Of a stretch of 64,000 nt of DNA, positions 42,781-50,505 are shown piece by piece (position 1 is the stretch's first letter; each line of letters begins with the position of its first letter). The notes beneath the pieces were generated by a model. It did not search any database and had not been told where the DNA came from. It saw nothing but the letters and a program-made list of their open reading frames with translations. The DNA is taken from contig NZ_CBDCBD010000003.1 in assembly GCF_965214215.1 (NCBI RefSeq), positions 992,001 through 1,056,000 of the forward strand, given 5' to 3'. A program made the position numbers and the translations under genes. Origin of the DNA: Poriferisodalis sp965214215. Its GTDB lineage: Bacteria > Actinomycetota > Acidimicrobiia > Acidimicrobiales > Poriferisodalaceae.

Positions 42781-43123
42781 GGGATCCTCCGCGGGGTCGC
42801 CCCCAGGGGTTCTGGCACGGCCGGCACGGCCAAGTTCGCAGGGCACGATACGCGCCCGAGCGCACCGAGGCGCAAGTCTGCCATGCAGTCGCCCCGAAGG
42901 CGCAGCCGTAGAGGGTCCATTCACCGCGCCCATTGGCGCGGGCCGATTGCGACGACACGGTGGCGAGCGCCAGATGTCGTGCTAGAACATCACGCGCCAT
43001 AGCCGGGGCGCCGGTAATCTTTGCCCCGGTCTTGTTGCGGCTGACGCACTCGATGCACCGTCGAAATCGCCAGCCCGCAGCAGCCCGGAAACGCCGACAT
43101 TCGAACTCGGGAGGAACGAAGGA
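42781..43123. promoter_or_regulatory. Divergent intergenic region of the bc complex
   Basis: 343 bases between the cytochrome c start (minus) and the first plus-strand bc gene. It must contain promoters for both directions, but no clear -35/-10 pair is seen. A 7-bp inverted repeat, CCGGGGC (43003-43009) with GCCCCGG (43023-43029), could be an operator or leader hairpin. No credible gene is present. Confidence 0.4.
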
Positions 43124-43558
43124 GTGGTTGCACTCGTCACATCGATCCTCGTCACCGCGCTGATGGTTCACGGGCTGGTCTGGTACGGCAAGCGCCGACC
43201 GACCGACCGACCCACCACGTGGGGCGAGGCCATGGTGGGTGCGGCCTATGTGTTCATGCTGCTGTTGCTGGTGTTCGGAATCGTGCCCGACCGCTGGATC
43301 CGCCTCACCGACAACGAGTGGGGCTGGTCGGTCGAGCGCTTCTTGGTGACAGAAGGCCAGTTCATGACGTCGCCCATCACCTTCCCGCCGATGCGCATCG
43401 ACCTGAAGAAGGTCAGCGACATCGTGGTCGTGATCGAGCACCTCGCGGCCTTCATCGGGCTCCCCGTGCTCGTGATGTGGTGGCAACGGCGCGATAAGGC
43501 CCAGCCCGCCGCCGAGCCGACATCTGATTACGGCCGTCCTCTCGTCAAGGGCAACTGA
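43124..43558 (+). CDS. Membrane protein of the bc complex operon, unknown function
   Basis: A 144-residue protein with three hydrophobic helices (VALVTSILVTALMVHGLVW at 2-20, AYVFMLLLLVFGIVP near 43-57, and AAFIGLPVLVMWW near 109-121) and an extracytoplasmic or cytoplasmic loop with no cofactor motif. GTG 43124, with GGAGG nearby. It is the first gene of the plus-strand bc operon and is followed 4 bp later by the iron-sulfur protein, so it may anchor it. No family recognised. Confidence 0.65.
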   Translation: MVALVTSILVTALMVHGLVWYGKRRPTDRPTTWGEAMVGAAYVFMLLLLVFGIVPDRWIRLTDNEWGWSVERFLVTEGQFMTSPITFPPMRIDLKKVSDIVVVIEHLAAFIGLPVLVMWWQRRDKAQPAAEPTSDYGRPLVKGN

Positions 43559-43562
43559 GAAC

Positions 43563-43979
43563 ATGGCTGCGAACGACGCAAATCCGCCGATGCCCAAGTT
43601 CCGGGACGACTACCTCCTGCAGCAGGTCGACGCCTCCTACCTCGAGGCAGCGGTCAAGCCGAAGCAGTTCATCAACATCGACCAGTCGGAGTGCATCCAG
43701 TGTGAAGGCTGCGTCGACATCTGCCCGTGGAAGTGCATCTGGTATGTGTCCACCGAAGCGATCGATGAAGCCGTCGGCGTCGAATTGCCGGGGCTGGATC
43801 CCACCGACAACGCCATCTTCATCATCGACGACGACGTCTGCACGCGCTGTGCGCTGTGCGTCGACCGCTGCCCCACCGGCGTGATCACGCTCGGGCGGGT
43901 CAGCAACAATCCCCCGCCAGAGGGCGATGTCCACGGCCGGACCCACACCCACGGCTACTCCTACGGGATGCGCCTGTAG
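43563..43979 (+). CDS. 2[4Fe-4S] ferredoxin-like protein in the bc operon
   Basis: A 138-residue soluble protein with two complete [4Fe-4S] motifs: CIQCEGCVDICPWKC near 44-58 and CTRCALCVDRCPTGV near 94-108. The insertion of about 35 residues between motifs is longer than in simple ferredoxins, and the C-terminus is His/Gly-rich. There is no TM or export signal, so it sits at the cytoplasmic face, perhaps bound to the adjoining membrane subunits. Extra ferredoxins are not standard in bc complexes; NuoI is encoded separately at 57894. Confidence 0.85.
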   Translation: MAANDANPPMPKFRDDYLLQQVDASYLEAAVKPKQFINIDQSECIQCEGCVDICPWKCIWYVSTEAIDEAVGVELPGLDPTDNAIFIIDDDVCTRCALCVDRCPTGVITLGRVSNNPPPEGDVHGRTHTHGYSYGMRL

Positions 43980-44042
43980 CGCCGGCTCCATGCGTGAAGT
44001 GATGCGAAAGCGAAGGACACGGTCCAACTAGATCGAACAGAT

Positions 44043-44843
44043 ATGGCGAACACTCTCGAGTCCCCCAAGACCAAGCCGCCCCTGCCGCAGCGCTTGCAGA
44101 ACGCGCAGCAGCAGGCGGCCGACTGGATGCAGGACAGTCAGTTCTGGACGTCGGTCTTCCGTCCCGGGTCGATCTTCCGCAAGGGCTACACCGACAGCCC
44201 CCGGAACCGGTCCTACGTCATCATGAACAGCGTCCTGTACCACCTTCACCCGGTGAAGGTGAAGCGGCACGCGGTGAAGGTCAGCTACACCCTGTGCCTC
44301 GGCGGCCTCAGCTTCTTCCTGTTCATCTTGCTGACCATCACCGGCATCTTCCTGATGTTCTTCTACCGCCCTACCGACACTGCGGCATGGGCGGACATCG
44401 AGAGCCTCCACACCCAGGTGGCGTTCGGCCTGCTCGTGCGCAACATGCACCGATGGGCCGCGCACCTCATGGTGATCACGGTCTTCCTGCATATGGCTCG
44501 GGTCTTCTACCACGGCGCCTACAAAGCACCGAGAGAGTTCAACTGGGTCGTCGGCGTGATGTTGCTGCAGCTGACGCTGCTGCTCGCCTTCACCGGCTAT
44601 CTGCTTCCGTGGGATCAGCTCGCGCTGTGGGCGGTCACGGTGGGCACGAACATGATGGGATTCACGCCGGTCTTCGGGGAGCAAGTGCGTTTCGTGCTGC
44701 TCGGCGGCCAACAGATCGGAGCCGAGACGTTATTGCGCTGGTATGTGCTGCACGTCTTGATGCTCCCCTTTGTGATCGTCATCTTCATGGCGATCCACTT
44801 CTGGCGAGTGAGAAAGGACGGAGGCATTTCGGGGCCGCTGTAG
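44043..44843 (+). CDS. qcrB: Cytochrome b (b6-like N-terminal half)
   Basis: A 266-residue membrane subunit with four TM helices that binds two b haems and forms the Qn side of a menaquinol:cytochrome c reductase. Haem-ligand His pairs are in RNMHRWAAHLMVITVFLH near 135-152 and in YVLHVLMLPFVIVIFMAIHF near 235-254. GYLLPWDQLALWAVTVGTN near 180-200 is the conserved Qo-side segment. The C-terminus (RVRKDGGISGPL) matches b6-type proteins. The second half of cytochrome b is encoded separately next door, as in b6f and Bacillus bc complexes. ATG 44043. Confidence 0.92.
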   Translation: MANTLESPKTKPPLPQRLQNAQQQAADWMQDSQFWTSVFRPGSIFRKGYTDSPRNRSYVIMNSVLYHLHPVKVKRHAVKVSYTLCLGGLSFFLFILLTITGIFLMFFYRPTDTAAWADIESLHTQVAFGLLVRNMHRWAAHLMVITVFLHMARVFYHGAYKAPREFNWVVGVMLLQLTLLLAFTGYLLPWDQLALWAVTVGTNMMGFTPVFGEQVRFVLLGGQQIGAETLLRWYVLHVLMLPFVIVIFMAIHFWRVRKDGGISGPL

Positions 44844-44870
44844 GAAGCCTGAACGCCCGCCCCCATCAGC

Positions 44871-45653
44871 ATGACTGAGATCCCTGAACACCTTCTGCGG
44901 CGAAGTGCCGAAGCGAGGGCCCGTGCGACCGGCGCGCCTTCGTCCGGCGAAGCCGCGGCCCCAGAAGCCGGGCAGCCCGGCGACGATGACGGTGTCACGA
45001 TTCCTCGTTCACTACTCGAAGCCAGCCAGCAGCCAGGCGGAGCCCCCGCCGTCGCGGGCATGGCGCCGTATGGAACGGCGCAGCCAGGCAGTCCCGCTGC
45101 GGCAGGTGGGGGCGTCGCCACAGCACTTCCTCCGCTCATGGGAGGGCCTGCAGGCAACACCCACCGACTGCTGACAGTCGTCAAGTCGGGTTCCATCCAG
45201 GACGTCAAGGCCAGCCCAGGCGACAAGGTCCATGTCTGGCCCCACCTGTTGGCCGCGGAATTCACGGCGGCGCTCTTCATCACCGCGTTCACGTTGGTTT
45301 TCTCGTTGTTCATCAATGCGCCGCTGCTGGAGCTGGCCAACCACAACGAGACACCCAACCCGTCCAAGGCACCGTGGTACTTCCTGGGCCTGCAAGAACT
45401 GCTCACGATGTTCGACCCGATGATCGCCGGCGTGACGATCCCCGGAGTAGCGCTCATCTTGCTGGCGTTCGCGCCCTACATCGACAGGAACACTTCGCTG
45501 CGGCCCGAGGACCGCAAATTCGCCATCTCGATCCAGACCATCCACCTGATGTTCTGGGCGGTCTTGGTGATCATCGGCTCGTTCTTCCGGGGGCAGGGCT
45601 TCAACTTCACCTACCCGTGGGACACCGGTCTGCACGGCATCTTCCACCTGTAG
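44871..45653 (+). CDS. qcrC: Cytochrome b C-terminal half (subunit IV-like)
   Basis: A 260-residue protein with a 110-residue Ala/Gly/Pro-rich cytoplasmic extension and then three TM helices. The Qo-site PEWY motif reads APWY here (NPSKAPWYFLGLQELL near 165-180), so the Glu is replaced by Ala. The extension contains two copies of a short motif, IPEHLLRRS (4-12) and IPRSLLEAS (about 44-52), that also occurs once at the N-terminus of the divergent cytochrome c. It lies 27 bp after the b6 half and 12 bp before the Rieske gene. Confidence 0.88.
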   Translation: MTEIPEHLLRRSAEARARATGAPSSGEAAAPEAGQPGDDDGVTIPRSLLEASQQPGGAPAVAGMAPYGTAQPGSPAAAGGGVATALPPLMGGPAGNTHRLLTVVKSGSIQDVKASPGDKVHVWPHLLAAEFTAALFITAFTLVFSLFINAPLLELANHNETPNPSKAPWYFLGLQELLTMFDPMIAGVTIPGVALILLAFAPYIDRNTSLRPEDRKFAISIQTIHLMFWAVLVIIGSFFRGQGFNFTYPWDTGLHGIFHL

Positions 45654-45665
45654 GAGCACGTCGGA

Positions 45666-46556
45666 ATGTCCACCGGAACGATTCTCGCGATTGCCATCCC
45701 GGTCATCGTTGTGCTGGGTGCGGTGGTCGCGTTCGTCTCCTTGCGTCGCCGAGATGCCACCGGCCTGGGGCACATGTCGCGCGAGACGCGTCGCCGCGAC
45801 GAGCTGGCCGCTGGTGCGGCCGGCGACGATGCAGCGGCCGAGGACGAGGCCGGTGCCTTCGGCATCAGCTCGCAAGCTCGCGAGCTGGAGCGCTCGGTGG
45901 CCTTGGAGCGTCGCCCGTCGACCGTCGCGGTGGCCGAGCCTGAGCTGCCCCAAGACTGGGCGCCGCCGCCCGCCGAAGAGGTGGGCGTCACTCGACGGCA
46001 GTTCTTGAACCGGTCCTCGGTGCTGCTGATGGCGACTGGTCTGGGAACCTTCAACGCCGCCATGATCGCCTTCTTGTGGCCACGCCCGACAGGTGGTTTC
46101 GGTTCGAAGATCAAGATTGGCTCGGTGGCATCGGTCGACGAGGCGATCACGTCATCAACCCCAGCCGAGAACTTCTCGTACTTCTCCGAGGCACAGAGTT
46201 ACATCCAGCCCTACCCGACAGACTCTGCGACGCTGGCGAATGCCGAGACGGTGTACGGCGGCTCGGTGCTCGACGCGATGAGGCAGGGCTACGTCGCGCT
46301 GTGGCAGGTGTGCCCGCACCTCGGCTGCAAAGTGCCGGTATGCGGCAGCTCGCAGTGGTTCGAATGCCCCTGCCACGGTTCGAAGTACAACCGCGTCGGC
46401 GAGAAGAAATCAGGCCCCGCGCCTCGCGGCATGGACAGGTTCCCGGTGACCATCGAGGGCGGCAACGTGTTCGTCGACACCGGCAAGGTGTCGCAGGGAC
46501 CTGCGATTGGCACCGACACCACGGGGCAGGGCCTCGAGGGGCCGCACTGTGCCTGA
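45666..46556 (+). CDS. qcrA: Rieske [2Fe-2S] protein
   Basis: A 296-residue iron-sulfur subunit. An N-terminal TM (about 5-25) and an acidic linker precede a twin-arginine-like TRRQFLNRSS and a second hydrophobic segment (LLMATGLGTFNAAMIAFLW near 122-140), so the C-terminal domain is Tat-exported. The cluster motifs are CPHLGC near 219 and CPCHGS near 237, with additional Cys around VPVCGSSQW. Actinobacterial Rieske proteins also carry extra N-terminal TMs. The 3' end overlaps the next gene's GTG by 8 nt. Electrons go from menaquinol via this cluster to the following cytochrome c. Confidence 0.93.
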   Translation: MSTGTILAIAIPVIVVLGAVVAFVSLRRRDATGLGHMSRETRRRDELAAGAAGDDAAAEDEAGAFGISSQARELERSVALERRPSTVAVAEPELPQDWAPPPAEEVGVTRRQFLNRSSVLLMATGLGTFNAAMIAFLWPRPTGGFGSKIKIGSVASVDEAITSSTPAENFSYFSEAQSYIQPYPTDSATLANAETVYGGSVLDAMRQGYVALWQVCPHLGCKVPVCGSSQWFECPCHGSKYNRVGEKKSGPAPRGMDRFPVTIEGGNVFVDTGKVSQGPAIGTDTTGQGLEGPHCA

Positions 46557-47811
46557 GGTAAGCCGCATGCTGGCCGTCAGCACGGAGCGTTCGATCGCGA
46601 TCGTGCTCTTGGCGATTGTCGTCGTCGGATGGGCGATCTACGTCTTCGTCAACATTCGCCAGGCGAAGGCCGAAATCGGCAGCGAAATCGAGCTTGCGCC
46701 GAACCGCGGCAACATGCCCGACGACGAGGAACTCGAGGGCAGCCGGCTCGAGAAGGTGCAGGCCTTCGGGGTGCTGATGCTGTTGATCATGGCGCTGGTG
46801 CTGCCGATCTACTGGATGCTCGAGGGCGGGCGCCGTTCAGGCGCGGAAACGTCGTTCTCCGAAGCGGCCGTCAGCCGAGGTGCAGCCGTCGCCGCCGCGG
46901 CGGAATGCACCGATTGCCATGGTGCAGATCTGGGCGGGGCACGTTTCGCACCGGTGGTGCTCGACATCGGCCACCAGTTCTCCGACAAGGAGTCCTTCAT
47001 CATCAACACGACATGGGAGGCACCGTCCCTCGACGACGTGTTCACGCGTTTCGACACCGATGCCGAGACGTTGGATGAAGTCAGCGAAGTGCGCCAGATC
47101 ATCGTCTACGGCCGAGGCGTCATGCCGGCGTGGGGCCTCGAGGGCGGCGGTCCCTACAACGACCAGCAGATCGACGACCTCGTGGCGTGGCTGTGGGCGA
47201 ACCGGATCGGCGCAGACCAAGACGCAGCAGATTCCGCGGACGACGAGATCACTCGCGAGATCGTCGCGGACGCGTTCGACGTCGACGACGAGATCGCCCA
47301 GCTCCTGATAGACGAATTTGTCCCGGACGACGACCCGCTCAATGAGGAGGCCCACGCCCGGGCGACGGCCCGGTTTGAGGCAGCCAGGGCGTCGGACGTG
47401 TACGCGGAAGCGTCGGACGGGAAGATTTTGTTCGACCTGCATTGCGCCCGCTGTCACACGCCGCGCTGGCCGGGCCGCGGCTCCGCTCAGCTGCCCAACA
47501 ACGGCGGAACGGTGGAGGTGCTCCCTGGACCTGACGGCGCCGGACGCTACGGCCCGGCGCTCAACAGCGTGAGCCTTGAGCGGTTGTTCCCCGACATCGA
47601 AGATCACATCTCGTTCGTCTCCGAGGGTGCCGCCGACAACGTGGCGTTTGGAGAATTCGCGCGGCTGGGCAACTACGGCATGCCCGGCTTCAAGAGGGTG
47701 CTGACCCCCGACGACATCCGCAAGATCGTCGAGTACGAGCGCGGCCTCGCTCCGCAGAGTCAGACTGCGGTCGGCTTCGATCTGCTGCACGAAGCGGGAG
47801 ATGATCAATGA
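46549..47811 (+). CDS. qcrX: Dihaem membrane cytochrome c
   Basis: A 420-residue protein with two N-terminal TMs (about 13-33 and 78-98) and two c-type haem sites: CTDCHG near 122 and CARCHT near 303, with an acidic, Asp/Glu-rich insertion (about 220-290) between the cytochrome domains. GMPGF near 382 may supply an axial Met. This fits the actinobacterial dihaem QcrC-type cytochrome that passes electrons directly to cytochrome oxidase. Start GTG 46549 (within the Rieske gene) or ATG 46567. The symbol is a placeholder, since qcrC is used here for the b C-terminal half. Confidence 0.85.
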   Translation: MPEVSRMLAVSTERSIAIVLLAIVVVGWAIYVFVNIRQAKAEIGSEIELAPNRGNMPDDEELEGSRLEKVQAFGVLMLLIMALVLPIYWMLEGGRRSGAETSFSEAAVSRGAAVAAAAECTDCHGADLGGARFAPVVLDIGHQFSDKESFIINTTWEAPSLDDVFTRFDTDAETLDEVSEVRQIIVYGRGVMPAWGLEGGGPYNDQQIDDLVAWLWANRIGADQDAADSADDEITREIVADAFDVDDEIAQLLIDEFVPDDDPLNEEAHARATARFEAARASDVYAEASDGKILFDLHCARCHTPRWPGRGSAQLPNNGGTVEVLPGPDGAGRYGPALNSVSLERLFPDIEDHISFVSEGAADNVAFGEFARLGNYGMPGFKRVLTPDDIRKIVEYERGLAPQSQTAVGFDLLHEAGDDQ

Positions 47812-48704
47812 CCGCCTCGCACCTTGTCGGCATTGTCAGCTGGGATCCAGTTCTCACCGGCTACTTGGCAGTCATCCTCGGCATCGCCGTGCTGTGCGGG
47901 TCGGTGTACCTGCTGTTGGCCACCAATCTGGGAGTCCGGCTCGGCTTCTTGGTGGCGTGGACCGGGCTGTGGGGCTGGATGCTGCTGATGTCCATCGTGT
48001 GGTGGGTGTTTGGCATCGGATGGATCGGCAGCCAGCCCGGCTGGAACGTGCTGGCTGTGACTTCCGATCCCGCAACGGTGCTCGTCGACGAGGTGCAGCA
48101 GCTCAGGGGCATCCCCGTCGATCAGCCACCCGATGGCTGGATACAGATCGTTGCCGACGAGAAACGAGACGACAACGCCGAAGACGTCGTCGATCCCGAG
48201 TTCGTGCAAGCCCAGGCATTTGCGGCTGACGCTCGCTCAGCTGCCGATGGACATGTTGTCTGCGATGCTGCGGACCCGCGGCAGTTGCTGGCAGTGAATT
48301 CGTGCCTGTTCTCAGCCGCGGACGAATATAAGACCTACCGAGTGCTGATCCGGGGCGGTGAGCGATACCGGCCGTTGGGCGTCCCCGACAACGTCATCAC
48401 GCAGTACTTCCTGCCGAGCAGGGGCAGACCGCACTACGCCGTCGTGCAGATCCAGCCGTTCAGGCCGCGAGTCGAGATCGATCCAAATCTGTTCGGAGAC
48501 GACGGACAGATCGTGATCCCTGACGCTCAGATCGACGAGAACGAGCCTGTGTACTCCGTGGTGCTGGTGCGCGATCACGGCAGCGTCCGGCTCCGCCCAG
48601 CGCTGCTGACCATCTTCTCGGCGCTGCTGTTCGGCTTGGGCTGCTATCACCTGCACCGGCGTGACCAGGCAATCTGGGCGGTGCGCGAAGCTGCGAACCA
48701 GTGA
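47808..48704 (+). CDS. Membrane protein of the bc complex operon, unknown function
   Basis: A 298-residue protein with two N-terminal hydrophobic helices (about 17-37 and 43-70, rich in Trp and Leu), a large soluble domain with two Cys (about 150 and 165) and a C-terminal TM near 262-280. It has no cofactor motif and no known family. ATG 47808 overlaps the cytochrome c stop by 4 nt, so it is part of the bc operon and probably an accessory or assembly subunit. A 21-codon ORF (48701-48766, GTG overlapping its stop) lies between it and nuoA, 13 nt before the nuoA start. Confidence 0.7.
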   Translation: MTASHLVGIVSWDPVLTGYLAVILGIAVLCGSVYLLLATNLGVRLGFLVAWTGLWGWMLLMSIVWWVFGIGWIGSQPGWNVLAVTSDPATVLVDEVQQLRGIPVDQPPDGWIQIVADEKRDDNAEDVVDPEFVQAQAFAADARSAADGHVVCDAADPRQLLAVNSCLFSAADEYKTYRVLIRGGERYRPLGVPDNVITQYFLPSRGRPHYAVVQIQPFRPRVEIDPNLFGDDGQIVIPDAQIDENEPVYSVVLVRDHGSVRLRPALLTIFSALLFGLGCYHLHRRDQAIWAVREAANQ

Positions 48705-48779
48705 CCGCAGAGGCTGAGCTGTTCTTGGGCCAGACTGAGGCCGCCAGTACATCGACGACTCGCTGAGGGGGACCGGCGC

Positions 48780-49322
48780 ATGAACAGCGGCTTGGCGGAA
48801 TACCTGCCGGTGTTGGTTCTCGGCGTGCTCGCTGTCGTGTTCGTGCTGGTGAGCATCATCGCGTCGCGGCTGCTGGCGCCCCAGCGCGCCACGAACGCCA
48901 AGCTGGCGTCCTACGAATGCGGCATCGTCGATCAGGCCGCCATTCCCGAACGGTTTCCCGTGCGCTTCTACCTCGTGGCGATGCTGTTCATCATGTTCGA
49001 CATCGAGATCGTCTTCTTGTACCCGTGGGCAGTCGCGAACGGCGAGCTGGGCCTCTTCGGGTTCGTGGCGATGCTGATCTTTGTCGTGATCTTCTTCCTG
49101 TCGTTCGTCTATGAGCTGGCCATGGGCGGGCTGGAGTGGGGGCCGCGCAAACGCCGAGTCCTCCCGCTGCCCCCCGCGAGCCGCAGCGGCGTTCAAGGCG
49201 TGCGCACCGTCGGACTCACGGGTCGTACCTACATTTCGAGCGACGAGCGGCCCGGCGCCGCATGGAGCGGCGCACCACGACACGGTGTCGCTCAAGCCAG
49301 CAACAGCATGGGAGCGGGCTGA
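48780..49322 (+). CDS. nuoA: NADH-quinone oxidoreductase subunit A
   Basis: A 180-residue complex I membrane subunit, longer than usual because of a 50-residue polar C-terminus. YLPVLVLGVLAVVFVLVSII at 7-26 is TM1, KLASYECGI near 40 holds the conserved Glu/Cys loop, RFPVRFYLVAMLFIMFDIE near 59-77 is TM2, and LIFVVIFFLSFVYELAMGGL TM3. ATG 48780 has a GGGGGA run upstream. It starts the 14-gene nuo operon; its stop overlaps nuoB by 1 nt (TGATG). Confidence 0.95.
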   Translation: MNSGLAEYLPVLVLGVLAVVFVLVSIIASRLLAPQRATNAKLASYECGIVDQAAIPERFPVRFYLVAMLFIMFDIEIVFLYPWAVANGELGLFGFVAMLIFVVIFFLSFVYELAMGGLEWGPRKRRVLPLPPASRSGVQGVRTVGLTGRTYISSDERPGAAWSGAPRHGVAQASNSMGAG

Positions 49323-49975
49323 TGGCGGGCATCGACGACATTAAGACGCGACTCGGCATCGACGACGGTCTCGCGGGCCTCGGGCACAACGTCTTCACCG
49401 CACCGGTCGAGGAGCTGGTGAAGTGGGCGCGGCGACGCAGCTTGATGCCGGCCACCTTCGGGCTCGCTTGCTGCGCCATCGAGATGATGGCGACGGGCAC
49501 GGCTCATTACGACTTGGCCCGCTTCGGCATGGAGACGTTCCGCGCTTCGCCTCGCCAAGCCGACCTGATGATCGTGGCGGGCCGCGTCAGCCAGAAGATG
49601 GCCCCGGTGCTGCGCCAGATCTACGACCAGATGATGGAGCCCAAGTGGGTGCTGTCGATGGGCGTGTGCGCGTCCAGCGGCGGGATGTTCAACAACTACG
49701 CCATCGTGCAGGGCGTCGACCAGGTCGTTCCCGTCGACATGTATGCGCCTGGCTGCCCGCCGGGACCTGAGACGCTGCTGCATGCGATCCTTGCGCTGCA
49801 CGAGAAAATCCGCACCGGCGAGCTGACCCAGCGCCGAGCCAAGCGAGGCGGCGGCGCTGCCGTGGATCTGGCGGCACATGTGGTGCCGCAGTCGAATCCA
49901 GCGGCACATGTGGTGCCGCAGTCGAATCCAGCGGCACATGGAGCCGATCCGTCGAGCGCCGTGGTGACGCGCTGA
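49322..49975 (+). CDS. nuoB: NADH-quinone oxidoreductase subunit B
   Basis: A 217-residue subunit carrying the N2 [4Fe-4S] cluster. FGLACCAIEMMATG near 50 gives the CC pair, GVCASSGGMF near 118 and APGCPPGPE near 150 the other ligands. The C-terminal 40 residues are extra: a tandem 10-residue repeat AAHVVPQSNP (two full copies and a partial third) encoded by identical 30-bp DNA repeats at 49871-49940. It starts at ATG 49322 overlapping nuoA, and its stop overlaps nuoC by 1 nt. Confidence 0.96.
   Translation: MAGIDDIKTRLGIDDGLAGLGHNVFTAPVEELVKWARRRSLMPATFGLACCAIEMMATGTAHYDLARFGMETFRASPRQADLMIVAGRVSQKMAPVLRQIYDQMMEPKWVLSMGVCASSGGMFNNYAIVQGVDQVVPVDMYAPGCPPGPETLLHAILALHEKIRTGELTQRRAKRGGGAAVDLAAHVVPQSNPAAHVVPQSNPAAHGADPSSAVVTR
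49871..49940 (+). repeat. 30-bp tandem repeat in the nuoB tail
   Basis: The 30-bp unit starting GCGGCACATGTGGTGCCGCA occurs exactly at 49871-49900 and 49901-49930, with a further 10 bp at 49931-49940. The copies are identical, which implies recent expansion, and the unit length keeps the frame (10 codons). Confidence 0.95.
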
Positions 49976-50505
49976 TGGCAGATGAGGACGTAACCGATGA
50001 CAATGCCGCGCCGGCGGCAGAGGTCGATTCGGGGCCGACCATGTTCGGCGTTCCGTGCTCTGATGACCGCGGCCAGCAGGTGCTGCACCCGCGCCGTGAC
50101 GAGTACCTCGATGTGCTGGCCATGGCCGCAGCCGATGGCTTTGAGCTGTGTGTCGACGTGTGTGCCGTTGACGGGCTCACGAATCGCAGCCGTACCGTGC
50201 CGCCCGGCGTCGAGCTCGAACGCTTCGAGGTGGTGGTGAATCTGCTGGACCTGCGTGGCCGGCGTCGGCTGCGTATCCGCACCCAGGTGCCTGCACAAGA
50301 TCCGCAGTTGCCCTCGTTGGTCGGGCTGTACCCGGGTGCCGAAGCGCCGGAGCGGGAGGCGGCCGACCTATTCGGGATCAGCTTCGGCGACCACCCCGAT
50401 CCCAGCCGCATCCTCATGCCGCCGGACTGGGATGGACACCCGCTGCGCAAGGACTACGCCATCGGTGCCATTCCGGTGCAGTTCAAGGCAGTCGAAGGCC
50501 GATGA
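49975..50505 (+). CDS. nuoC: NADH-quinone oxidoreductase subunit C
   Basis: A 176-residue peripheral-arm subunit. The C-terminal signature EREAADLFGISFGDHPDPSR at about 123-142 and ILMPPDWDGHPLRKDY near 143-158 are diagnostic. It is separate from NuoD, as in other actinobacteria. The start overlaps nuoB by 1 nt and the stop overlaps nuoD by 4 nt. Confidence 0.95.
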   Translation: MADEDVTDDNAAPAAEVDSGPTMFGVPCSDDRGQQVLHPRRDEYLDVLAMAAADGFELCVDVCAVDGLTNRSRTVPPGVELERFEVVVNLLDLRGRRRLRIRTQVPAQDPQLPSLVGLYPGAEAPEREAADLFGISFGDHPDPSRILMPPDWDGHPLRKDYAIGAIPVQFKAVEGR

